From Fimenecus sp045594645 (GTDB lineage Bacteria > Bacillota > Clostridia > Oscillospirales > Acutalibacteraceae), in the NCBI GenBank assembly GCA_045594645.1, contig JAZNYY010000009.1, positions 1-26,256 on the forward strand: a stretch of DNA of 26,256 bases, in the 5' to 3' direction. The notes under the pieces were generated by a model. That model was not told the DNA's origin and did no database searches. It was given only the letters and a program-made list of their open reading frames with translations. Both the position numbers and the translations under genes were made by a program. Shown piece by piece: positions 13,554 through 20,662 of the stretch; position 1 is the first letter of the stretch; each line of letters begins with the position of its first letter.

Positions 13554-14453
13554 ATGAGAAAAATAAAGGATTTTGATACCGAAAAGAAGATTTATATAGG
13601 TAAGGTTTTAGACCATATACATTATAAAAAGCTTCACGCGAGAATTTATGAAGAAATTTCAAGCCATATGGACGATATGTATGAGGATTTCAGCACAAAC
13701 TGTGATGATGAAATTGAAGTCACAAAGAAAGTTCTTGGAGAAATGGGACACCCACACTATTTAGGATTGGAACTCAAAAAAGTGAATAAAGCGAAATTGT
13801 TTTGGGCGAGAGTATTCAAAATTGCTTGTATTTTCTTAACCTTGCCGATATTATATTTGGCATTAGTTTTAGCAATTAATATTGGAGATGAAATATCAAA
13901 CTATTACTATTCCAACACTGTCGAAGAAGCAGAAGAATGGCTCATAGAAAACCGAACTGACGGCAAGCCAATTAAACTGCTCACAGAAATCGAGCACGAA
14001 GGCGTTGTGCATAGAATATATGTACCTGAAAATCAAGACGAATACTATACTATTTATCACATACACTCTATTAATATTTTCGGAATAAATATTAAAAACA
14101 GGTTTGAGCGTTCTACAAGTTCTTTCCTGTCTACTGATGTTTATACTTGTGCTGATTTAGACACATCTTATGGCTTTAGTGATACTTTATTTATTTACTT
14201 CGGTGAACCCGAAGAAAAATATCGCAAAATCAAATATATCCCAACAGAAAATGGTTTAAACGAGTTTTGGAGTGATTTTATAGAAATACCGCAGGATGCT
14301 ACAATTAATGACCCGAAATATTTCATTTTAGATTGTCCCGAGGGGTATCGTTGGAATTATTATGAGCGATTTGATGAGAACAAAAATCCGATTGATAACC
14401 ATGATTTTATTGGGTCTGAACTTCGGCAAGAATATAATATATCTACTCGATAA
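13554..14453 (+). CDS. HAAS/DUF1700-like domain membrane protein, copy 2
   Basis: A 299-residue paralogue of the preceding protein. By hand, about 35 of the first 76 residues are identical without gaps, including YKKL..RIY.E.S.H.DDM and EMG.P..LG.ELKK. A membrane helix (about 88-110) is at the same place, but the extracytoplasmic parts differ. This pattern suggests tandem duplication with divergence of the outer domain, as in a sensor with variable input. The ATG has AAGGCGGTG upstream, 46 nt after copy 1. The stop codon TAA lies inside the left end of a repeat unit (GATAAATTGG at 14449-14458). The present C terminus may therefore have been set by insertion of that element. Confidence 0.75.
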   Translation: MRKIKDFDTEKKIYIGKVLDHIHYKKLHARIYEEISSHMDDMYEDFSTNCDDEIEVTKKVLGEMGHPHYLGLELKKVNKAKLFWARVFKIACIFLTLPILYLALVLAINIGDEISNYYYSNTVEEAEEWLIENRTDGKPIKLLTEIEHEGVVHRIYVPENQDEYYTIYHIHSINIFGINIKNRFERSTSSFLSTDVYTCADLDTSYGFSDTLFIYFGEPEEKYRKIKYIPTENGLNEFWSDFIEIPQDATINDPKYFILDCPEGYRWNYYERFDENKNPIDNHDFIGSELRQEYNISTR

Positions 14454-14647
14454 ATTGGAGTTTGTCTAACTCATTAAATGGTGTATGTTGTGCCTCCCTC
14501 TGACGAGGGAGGTGGCACCGTAGGTGACGGAGGGAGAGATAGTTAACATTATAAACTGACTACCCCTCAGTCAACTTCGTTGACAGCTCCCCTGACAAGG
14601 GGAGCCAATAATACGCATATCATACATCCCTACAAACTCAAATTTGC
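14449..14647. repeat. MITE-like unit with inverted ends and two family A palindromes
   Basis: Left end GATAAATTGGAGTTTGTC and right end TACAAACTCAAATTTGC are inverted repeats (AAATTGGAGTTTGT against AAATTTGAGTTTGT, one mismatch). Two palindromic family A units lie between them, at 14491-14538 (CCTCCCTC/GAGGGAGG) and 14562-14612 (GCTCCCCT/AGGGGAGC), in the same relative style as other copies in the window. There is no coding capacity. Confidence 0.7.
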
Positions 14648-14662
14648 GAATTAAATTAGGTG

Positions 14663-14691
14663 TTGACAATAGATAAAAATAAGTATAAAAT
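14663..14691 (+). promoter_or_regulatory. Promoter of the thrS transcription unit
   Basis: TTGACA (14663-14668), 17-nt spacer, TAAAAT (14686-14691). Transcription would begin just before the T-box stem I. Confidence 0.8.
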
Positions 14692-14697
14692 ATATAC

Positions 14698-14960
14698 AAT
14701 ATTTATAAAGCGTTGAGAAAGAACGACGGGCAAGTTAAACTTTCAGAGAGATTTCGGTTGGTGCGAGAAATCAGTTTGGTGCTCTGAGACCACTTTCGAG
14801 CGTCGGTGAAAACATATTTTATGATTAAGCCGTACCGTATGACTGCGTTAAAGTCGTTAGAGTGGCAAAGTAATTATATTATTTTGCAATGCGGGTGGAA
14901 CCGTGGAATGTTGTATTTTTAGCATTTCATCCTGTTTATATGGGATGAAGTGCTTTTTTT
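14698..14960 (+). promoter_or_regulatory. T-box riboswitch, threonine-specific
   Basis: The leader contains a long stem I region (about 14709-14806) in which ACC (14789-14791) followed by A is a plausible threonine specifier codon, on the 3' side as expected; the overlapping ACT also encodes Thr. The T-box sequence GCGGGTGGAACCGTGG lies at 14891-14906. Its TGGA bulge pairs with the tRNA NCCA end and implies a U discriminator. The terminator stem is 12 bp with one G.U (14921-14932 with 14943-14954) and runs into eight T. Uncharged tRNA-Thr should stabilise the antiterminator and switch on thrS. Confidence 0.93.
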
Positions 14961-14970
14961 ATTTTTATAT

Positions 14971-15056
14971 AATTATTTGCGGGTCGTTGCTTAACCCCTC
15001 AGTCACCTTGCGGTGACAGCTCCCCTTTCAGGTGAGCCGAGAGTGTCGACCTCTAC
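14971..15056. repeat. Nested family C/family A repeat inside the thrS leader
   Basis: Begins TTATTTGCGGGTCG like the copy at 11303, then carries a family A block with GTCACC/GGTGAC and GCTCCCC arms. It ends GTGTCGACCTCTACA, which matches the other half of family C. Family A therefore appears inserted into family C. The whole unit lies between the T-box terminator and the thrS ribosome binding site, in the transcribed leader. Confidence 0.65.
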
Positions 15057-15075
15057 AAAAGAAGGAGATATATTT

Positions 15076-17025
15076 ATGATTAAGGTAACACTTAAAGGCG
15101 ATGTAATTAAAGAATACGAAGCCGGTACTACTGTTGCAGAAATTGCTAAATCCATTGGTATGGGTTTATACAAGTCTGCTTGCGGTGGTAAAATCAACGG
15201 AGTTTATTGCGATTTAAGAACTGCAGTCAATGAGGACTGTGCTCTTGAAATCGTTACATTTGATGAAATTGAGGGCAAAAAGACATTCTGGCACACTGCA
15301 TCTCATATTATGGCTCAGGCTGTTAAGAGACTTTATCCCGAGGCAAAGCTTGCAATCGGTCCTGCAGTAGATAATGGCTTCTATTATGATTTTGATTCAG
15401 AGGTTTCATTTACTCCCGAAATTCTTGAAAAAATCGAAGCAGAGATGAAGAAAATCGTTAAAGAAGATTTACCTCTTGAGAAATTTGAGCTTTCACCTGC
15501 CGAAGCACTCGCTATGATGGAAGAAAAAGGCGAAATCTATAAGGTTGAGCTTATAAACGAGCACGCTGACAAGGGCGAGCCCATTTCATTCTACAAGCAG
15601 GGTGAATTCACAGAGCTTTGCGCAGGCCCTCACCTTATGTCAACGGGCGGGGTTAAGGCATTCAAGCTCACATCTTGTACAGGCGCTTACTGGAGAGGCA
15701 ACGAAAAGAACAAGATGCTCCAGAGAATTTATGCAACTGCATTCCCCAAGCAGTCTGCACTTGACGAGCACTTAGCACAGCTTGAAGAAGCTAAAAAGCG
15801 TGACCACAACAAATTAGGTCGCGAGCTTGAGCTCTTTACAACAAGTGAGTTAATCGGTCAGGGTCTTCCCATTATGCTCCCGAAGGGTGCAAGAATAATT
15901 CAGACACTTCAGCGTTGGGTTGAAGATGAAGAGCAAAAACGCGGTTGGTTGCTCACAAAGACACCGTTTATGGCAAAGAGCGACCTTTATAAAGTTTCAG
16001 GTCACTGGGACCACTATCTCGACGGTATGTTCGTGCTTGGCGACCCCACTAAAGAGGAAGATGGCGAAGAAGTATTTGCCCTTCGTCCAATGACCTGCCC
16101 ATTCCAGTACCAAGCATATCTCAACCGTCCCCGTTCATACAGAGATTTACCATTAAGATATAACGAAACATCAACTCTTTTCAGAAATGAAGCATCGGGC
16201 GAAATGCACGGACTTATTCGCGTTCGTCAGTTCACAATTTCAGAAGGTCACCTTATGTGTACTCCCGAACAGTTAGAGGACGAATTCAGAGGTTGTCTTG
16301 AGCTTGCAAACTATATGCTTCAGACTCTTGGTCTTTACGAAGATGTTTCATTCCGTTTCTCACAGTGGGACCCCAACAACAAGGAAAAATACATCGGCAC
16401 TCCTGAACAGTGGGACGAATCACAGGGAATTATGGGCAAAATCCTTGACAATCTCGGTATCAAATACTCAATCGGCATTGATGAGGCTGCATTCTACGGA
16501 CCCAAGCTTGACATTCAGATTAAGAATGTATTTGGTAAAGAAGATACACTCATCACAATTCAGGTTGACCAGCTTCTTGCTGAAAAGTTCGGTATGGAAT
16601 ACACAGACAAGGACGGCACAAAGAAAAATCCATATATTATTCACAGAACTTCAATCGGTTGTTACGAAAGAACACTTGCTCTGCTTATTGAAAAATACGC
16701 AGGTGCATTCCCGCTTTGGCTTGCTCCTGAACAGGTTAGAATTCTTCCTATTGCCGACCGTCATCACGACAAGGCTTATGAAATCAAGAAAGAGCTTGAA
16801 AAAATGGGTATGCGCGTCACTGTTGATGACAGAAGCGAAAAAACAGGCTACAAAATTCGCGAGTCAAGACTTCAGAAGCTCCCCTATTGGATTATCGTAG
16901 GTGACAAAGAGGTTGAGGACGGCACAGTATCAGTAAGCAAGCGCGGTCAGGGTGACATTGGCTCAATGGACTTCGATGCTTTCGCTGCTATGCTTAAAGA
17001 AGAAATCGACAACAAAGTAAGATAA
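15076..17025 (+). CDS. thrS: Threonyl-tRNA synthetase
   Basis: Charges tRNA-Thr with threonine; class II synthetase. The 649-residue product has the TGS domain (about 1-62, MIKVTLKGDVIKEYEAGTTV). The editing domain follows (about 65-225) with the HTASH and CAGPH metal/catalytic motifs. The catalytic core (about 245-535) carries RPMTCPFQ, LFRNEASGEMHGLIRVRQF, EGH and SIGCYERTLALLIEKYAGAFPLWLAPEQ, supplying the zinc-binding Cys and His residues. The anticodon-binding domain closes it (about 540-649). The true ATG is at 15076, after GAAGGAG; the open frame from 15013 runs through repeat sequence and is rejected. It is controlled by the upstream T-box and probably cotranscribed with the phosphoesterase 11 nt downstream. 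Confidence 0.97.
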   Translation: MIKVTLKGDVIKEYEAGTTVAEIAKSIGMGLYKSACGGKINGVYCDLRTAVNEDCALEIVTFDEIEGKKTFWHTASHIMAQAVKRLYPEAKLAIGPAVDNGFYYDFDSEVSFTPEILEKIEAEMKKIVKEDLPLEKFELSPAEALAMMEEKGEIYKVELINEHADKGEPISFYKQGEFTELCAGPHLMSTGGVKAFKLTSCTGAYWRGNEKNKMLQRIYATAFPKQSALDEHLAQLEEAKKRDHNKLGRELELFTTSELIGQGLPIMLPKGARIIQTLQRWVEDEEQKRGWLLTKTPFMAKSDLYKVSGHWDHYLDGMFVLGDPTKEEDGEEVFALRPMTCPFQYQAYLNRPRSYRDLPLRYNETSTLFRNEASGEMHGLIRVRQFTISEGHLMCTPEQLEDEFRGCLELANYMLQTLGLYEDVSFRFSQWDPNNKEKYIGTPEQWDESQGIMGKILDNLGIKYSIGIDEAAFYGPKLDIQIKNVFGKEDTLITIQVDQLLAEKFGMEYTDKDGTKKNPYIIHRTSIGCYERTLALLIEKYAGAFPLWLAPEQVRILPIADRHHDKAYEIKKELEKMGMRVTVDDRSEKTGYKIRESRLQKLPYWIIVGDKEVEDGTVSVSKRGQGDIGSMDFDAFAAMLKEEIDNKVR

Positions 17026-17036
17026 GGGGTAACATT

Positions 17037-18659
17037 ATGTCTAATCCACTTACCGTGACGGTTATTACCGACACACATTACTATTCAAAAAAGCTGGGCT
17101 ACACAGGTGAAGCATACAAAACCGCTGATAACAAAAGCGGTGTGTTGCTTGCTGAAGCACGCGAATTGCTCGAAGCCGCATTCACACAGATTGCGAATGA
17201 CACAAGAACTGACATTGTTCTTCTTTCAGGTGACACAACAAGCAACGGTGACTATGATTCTCACGCAGAGTTCATTGAAATGCTACGCGATTTGAAGTCA
17301 AAGGGCAAGCGAGTTTATGTGCTTACTGCCACTCACGACTACAAATGGGACGGTATGACTCACAGATACGAGGGTGACGAGAGAATTCCCACCCCCGCCG
17401 CAAAACGCGAAGAGCTTTTTGATATGTACAAGGAATTCGGTCCTGATGAGGCTATTGCAGTGCACGAAGAGAGTATGTCATATATTATTCAGTTAGCTGA
17501 CGGATACAGACTTTTCGCTCTTAATGACGACACGAACAGAAACGGCAAAAGCGGTTTTTCTGATGAATGCTTTGAATGGATTACCGAACAGGTAAACGAT
17601 GCAAAGGCTAACGGTCAGTTCATTATTGCGATGACTCATCACCCGCTTATTGCCCCCTCACCTATGTATGAGATTATAGGCCGTGGTGATATGATGGGCG
17701 ACTATGATATTCGTCGTGAGCAGTTTGCTGATATGGGTGTTCAGTTTATGCTCACCGGTCACACTCATGTGCACGATATTGACAAGCACATAAGCCCAAA
17801 GGGTAACTATTTCTATGACATTTCAACTGCTTCAACAGTTGGATATCCCGCTACAATCAGAACGGTTGTTTTTGATGCGGAAAGCAAAATAGTTTCTACA
17901 ACAACTGATTTTGTCACCGAGCCTGCTAATATTGATACAAAGGGCAAGGATTTACAAACCTACCTCGCCGACCACTTAATCGGTATGATTAGAGATGTAA
18001 TCAAAGCCGCGGGTGAAGATATTGACAAATTTGCTGATATGGCAACTGCAATCAGCATCAAAAAGAAGGTTTCTTACAAAATCGGTTGGTTAATCAAGCC
18101 CATTTTCAAGGCTCTCAACAAGCTTAAAATCGGCACAGTTGGTAACTGGACCCGCGCTGAAACAGGTCTTAAAAAGGAAGATTATGCTGACATTAAAGAT
18201 AAGGGCGTTGTTGATTTCATTGTTGACCTTGTGCTCAACCTTTACGGTGGCAAGAGCCTTTATAGTCCTGAAGATAATGAATATAAGATTGCAATTGGTC
18301 TTATAAACATTATTGATTCTATTATTAAGGTATTACATATTCCGCTTAAGAAGCTTATCAAGGTTTCTGACACAGTTCGCGGTATTGTTGAGCCCTTGCT
18401 TTATAATGCAGGAATTCCCGCATATGACGCGATAATGCCGATTATGCCCGTTTACGAGGGTGACGAGGTTGGACCAATCCCCGAGCCACCCGCAAAGCCC
18501 AATACAGTTAAGGACAGTAAAAAAGGCTTGCCGATTATAATTATTGCAGTTCTTCTTTTACTTACATTCCTTATCCCGATTATCTGCATTGGTGTTCCCG
18601 TGCTTCTTATCGGTTACATTGTAAATGAGATAAAATATAAGGAATATTTGAAGAATTAA
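17037..18659 (+). CDS. Membrane-anchored metallophosphoesterase
   Basis: Predicted calcineurin-like phosphoesterase of 540 residues. Metal-site motifs appear in order: DTHY (Asp12, His14), LLSGDTTSNGD, an ATHD segment where GNHD is expected (Thr99 in place of the usual Asn ligand, codon 17331-17333), HHPL, and GHTHVHD. The phosphoesterase domain occupies about 1-290. A helical region of unknown role follows, then a C-terminal hydrophobic segment (about 500-530, LPIIIIAVLLLLTFLIPIICIGVPVLLIGYI) that should anchor it in the membrane. No N-terminal signal is seen, so the catalytic domain would face the cytoplasm. RBS AAGGGG, 11 nt after thrS. The substrate is unknown and the Asn change makes activity uncertain. 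Confidence 0.8.
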   Translation: MSNPLTVTVITDTHYYSKKLGYTGEAYKTADNKSGVLLAEARELLEAAFTQIANDTRTDIVLLSGDTTSNGDYDSHAEFIEMLRDLKSKGKRVYVLTATHDYKWDGMTHRYEGDERIPTPAAKREELFDMYKEFGPDEAIAVHEESMSYIIQLADGYRLFALNDDTNRNGKSGFSDECFEWITEQVNDAKANGQFIIAMTHHPLIAPSPMYEIIGRGDMMGDYDIRREQFADMGVQFMLTGHTHVHDIDKHISPKGNYFYDISTASTVGYPATIRTVVFDAESKIVSTTTDFVTEPANIDTKGKDLQTYLADHLIGMIRDVIKAAGEDIDKFADMATAISIKKKVSYKIGWLIKPIFKALNKLKIGTVGNWTRAETGLKKEDYADIKDKGVVDFIVDLVLNLYGGKSLYSPEDNEYKIAIGLINIIDSIIKVLHIPLKKLIKVSDTVRGIVEPLLYNAGIPAYDAIMPIMPVYEGDEVGPIPEPPAKPNTVKDSKKGLPIIIIAVLLLLTFLIPIICIGVPVLLIGYIVNEIKYKEYLKN

Positions 18660-18674
18660 TCATAATAAGAATTT

Positions 18675-18719
18675 AAGAACAGACTTTTTTGGTTTTTCCA
18701 ATCAAGCCTGTTCTTTTTT
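18675..18719 (+). terminator. Terminator after the metallophosphoesterase
   Basis: AAGAACAG (18675-18682) pairs with CTGTTCTT (18708-18715), extended by CTT/AAG after one mismatch and an inner TTGG/CCAA stem, then a T-run. It ends the thrS unit. Confidence 0.85.
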
Positions 18720-18721
18720 GC

Positions 18722-18874
18722 TTGTGAAGTATTTTGCACGCAAAATATGAAGTTGTGACTATTGTCATAGTAAAGTTAAGTTTGCTTCCGCACTGCAAGG
18801 TGCAACTTCACTATGAAATAACTTCACTGCAAAAAGCAACTTCACTTGTACGCAAGGGCAAACTTAGTTTTTTT
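18722..18874 (+). repeat. Structured intergenic element with AACTTCACT repeats
   Basis: The element contains several nested structures. These are palindrome TATTTTGC/GCAAAATA around 18730-18747, ACTAT/ATAGT around 18759-18772, and TAAGTTTGC (18777-18785) pairing with GCAAACTTA (18858-18866). The last encloses a GCAC/GTGC hairpin and three direct copies of AACTTCACT (18804, 18820, 18838), and is followed by GTTTTTTT. On the plus strand it has the form of a multibranched RNA ending in a terminator, but no promoter is seen between it and the upstream terminator. It may be a mobile miniature element. The remainder, 18875-18970, is A/T-rich and shows nothing clear. Confidence 0.5.
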
Positions 18875-18970
18875 ATTTGTGCAAATAATGGAATTTTCGG
18901 TTAATATTTCTACTAATGGCACAAATTTTTACTGCGAAAATTAATTTTAGACTAAAATTTACTATTTTTA

Positions 18971-18999
18971 TTGATTTTTCTACCAAATTGTAGTATAAT
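18971..18999 (+). promoter_or_regulatory. Promoter of the PHP phosphoesterase gene
   Basis: TTGATT (18971-18976), 17-nt spacer, perfect TATAAT (18994-18999), 58 nt ahead of the chosen start codon. Confidence 0.8.
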
Positions 19000-19056
19000 C
19001 ATGTCATATATTGAGGGGCTATACGCATTTTTGCACCTAATTTGGAGGTATTTATT

Positions 19057-19929
19057 TTGAGCGGAGATTTACATTGTCACACAAGATTGTCTGACGGCAG
19101 TTTGGGCATTGAAGATTTAATTATTTTTGCAAAGAAAAAGGGTCTTGAAGCAATTGCAATTACTGACCACGATTGCCTTGCGGGAACTGTTCGCGGTAAG
19201 ATTATCGGCACTCGTCACGGAGTTCAGGTAATCCCCGGTGTTGAGCTTTCTGCAACTGACGAAGAAAACAATAAAAATGTTCATATTCTTTGCTATTTAC
19301 CCGACAGCCCCGATATGCTTGAAGGTCTTTGCAAGAGAAATTCGCTCGCACGCAAAAAGGCTGCTCATTTTATGATGCTTCAGGTTGCAAAGCGCTACCC
19401 AATCACCACAGAATTCATTATGAAATGTGCTACGGGGTCTACAAACCTTTACAAAAAGCATATGATGCAGGCTCTTATTGAGTGCGGTTACACAAATTCA
19501 TTCAACGGCGACCTTTTCAAAAAGCATTTCACAAAAGACGGTGATGACTGTATTCTTGTAACACCCAAATACGAGAGTATTAAAGATGTTATTGATGCTG
19601 TTCACACCGCAGGCGGTATTGCAATTCTTGCGCACCCCATCCTTAGCGGTTGTGTTGATTATATTCTTGATTACAAAGAATTAGGTCTTGACGGTATTGA
19701 GGTTTGCCACCCAAGTGCAAGTGAAGAAGAACAGGCAAAGCTTCGTAAGCTTGCTACCAAAAATAAGCTTCTTATTACCGGTGGAAGTGATTTCCACGGG
19801 CTTTACAATGAATATAATGTATCATTGGGTGACTATACTACTCCTGATGATGATTTACACAATCTTTTAAGCTATAAATCAAAGCAGAAGAGATTGCAAA
19901 AGAAATTAGCACAGCAGACTGCTGAATAA
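19057..19929 (+). CDS. PHP-domain phosphoesterase
   Basis: Predicted metal-dependent phosphatase of the PHP superfamily, resembling the RNase AM/3',5'-nucleoside bisphosphate phosphatase (YciV/TrpH) branch. From the TTG at 19057 the product is 290 residues. Metal ligands appear in order: DLHCHTRLSDG (His6, His8), ITDHD (Asp37, His38), PGVELSA (Glu63), His76 in VHILCY, LAHP (His193) and GGSDFHG (Asp245, His247). The TTG start is chosen because GGAGG lies 7 nt upstream; the frame opens earlier at 19042, but that start would overlap the ribosome binding site. Its own promoter is strong, and the next gene follows after 22 nt. The exact substrate is not decided by the sequence. Confidence 0.85.
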   Translation: MSGDLHCHTRLSDGSLGIEDLIIFAKKKGLEAIAITDHDCLAGTVRGKIIGTRHGVQVIPGVELSATDEENNKNVHILCYLPDSPDMLEGLCKRNSLARKKAAHFMMLQVAKRYPITTEFIMKCATGSTNLYKKHMMQALIECGYTNSFNGDLFKKHFTKDGDDCILVTPKYESIKDVIDAVHTAGGIAILAHPILSGCVDYILDYKELGLDGIEVCHPSASEEEQAKLRKLATKNKLLITGGSDFHGLYNEYNVSLGDYTTPDDDLHNLLSYKSKQKRLQKKLAQQTAE

Positions 19930-19951
19930 AACCAACGAGGAGGTCTTTTAT

Positions 19952-20518
19952 ATGATTTTTGACGACAGCGATGTTAAAATCTTTAATGACACCAAAGCTT
20001 CAGACTCCTTTGATGAGGTTTCTATAATTTCACAGATGACTAAAAACCGTAGCAACGGCAATGCACAAAAGGCAAAGGATTTAGGTAAATGCCTTGCAGA
20101 GCGTTTTGTCGATGAGCCTCATTTACTCAGTGAGCTTGAGGCAGAAATCGGCGAAATTCAGCGCGACGAGAACACAATGTATCAGATGAAGGTACTTCTT
20201 ATTTTCACCGCTGAATACTGCATTAATCATTTGCTTCCCAATCCCCTTTTATCTAACACGGCGGTTAACGCTTTGTATGATACAGTTAAGAAAAAGGCAT
20301 TTGAGTTTTATGACAGACTTGACGACGCGGCAGAGTACAGCTTCTATTACCTTGCAGTAAGAAAAGGTGTGGACATTCCCGCAAATATCGGTGTATCCTT
20401 TGCAATGCTCTGCGGTATGGATAAGGATAAATATTATCAAAACCTCGGTAAGCGACTTTTTGAGGTTGCAAACCACGAAATTGAAAAGACAATTGACAGC
20501 TTTGAGTTTGTGAAATAA
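19952..20518 (+). CDS. Uncharacterised 188-residue protein
   Basis: I do not recognise the family. The ATG is preceded by GAGGAGG, the gene lies 22 nt after the PHP gene and ends at a strong terminator, so the two form an operon. The product is soluble and mostly helical, acidic at the N terminus (MIFDDSDVKIFNDTKASDSF). A middle segment contains MKVLLIFTAEYCINHLLPNPLLSNTAVNALYD and a later one AAEYSFYYLAVRKGVDIPANIGVSFAMLCG. No signal peptide or membrane helix is evident. The pairing suggests a shared process with the phosphoesterase, but no function can be assigned. Confidence 0.75.
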   Translation: MIFDDSDVKIFNDTKASDSFDEVSIISQMTKNRSNGNAQKAKDLGKCLAERFVDEPHLLSELEAEIGEIQRDENTMYQMKVLLIFTAEYCINHLLPNPLLSNTAVNALYDTVKKKAFEFYDRLDDAAEYSFYYLAVRKGVDIPANIGVSFAMLCGMDKDKYYQNLGKRLFEVANHEIEKTIDSFEFVK

Positions 20519-20531
20519 GACACTAAAAAAG

Positions 20532-20558
20532 CCGATAGGATTTACCTATCGGTTTTTT
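20532..20558. terminator. Bidirectional terminator
   Basis: CCGATAGG/CCTATCGG (20532-20539 with 20545-20552), 5-nt loop, with TTTTTT on the plus side and six A upstream, so a T-run also follows on the minus strand. It serves the unknown gene on the plus strand and can stop transcripts of the cohesin gene arriving on the minus strand. Confidence 0.9.
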
Positions 20559-20563
20559 ATGAA

Positions 20564-20661
20564 TCCCTCCACCGCCGAGGCGGTCCCCCTCCCTTTGACA
20601 AGGGAGGCTTTTTATTGTGATTTAATTATTCTTGCAAGACATCGAGGACGCCGACTCCTAC
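20564..20661. repeat. Family A plus family C repeats
   Basis: CCCTCCACCGCC...CCTCCCTT/AAGGGAGG (20588-20607) followed by CTTTTTATT, then ATCGAGGACGCCGACTCCTACA (20640-20661) as in 11303-11337. The hairpin with its T-run would also act as a plus-strand terminator. Confidence 0.65.
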
Positions 20662-20662
20662 A

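Noticed and set aside
15013..15075. Extended N terminus for thrS
   Set aside because: The upstream in-frame codons lie in repeat sequence, lack a ribosome binding site and precede the TGS domain; the ATG at 15076 follows GAAGGAG.
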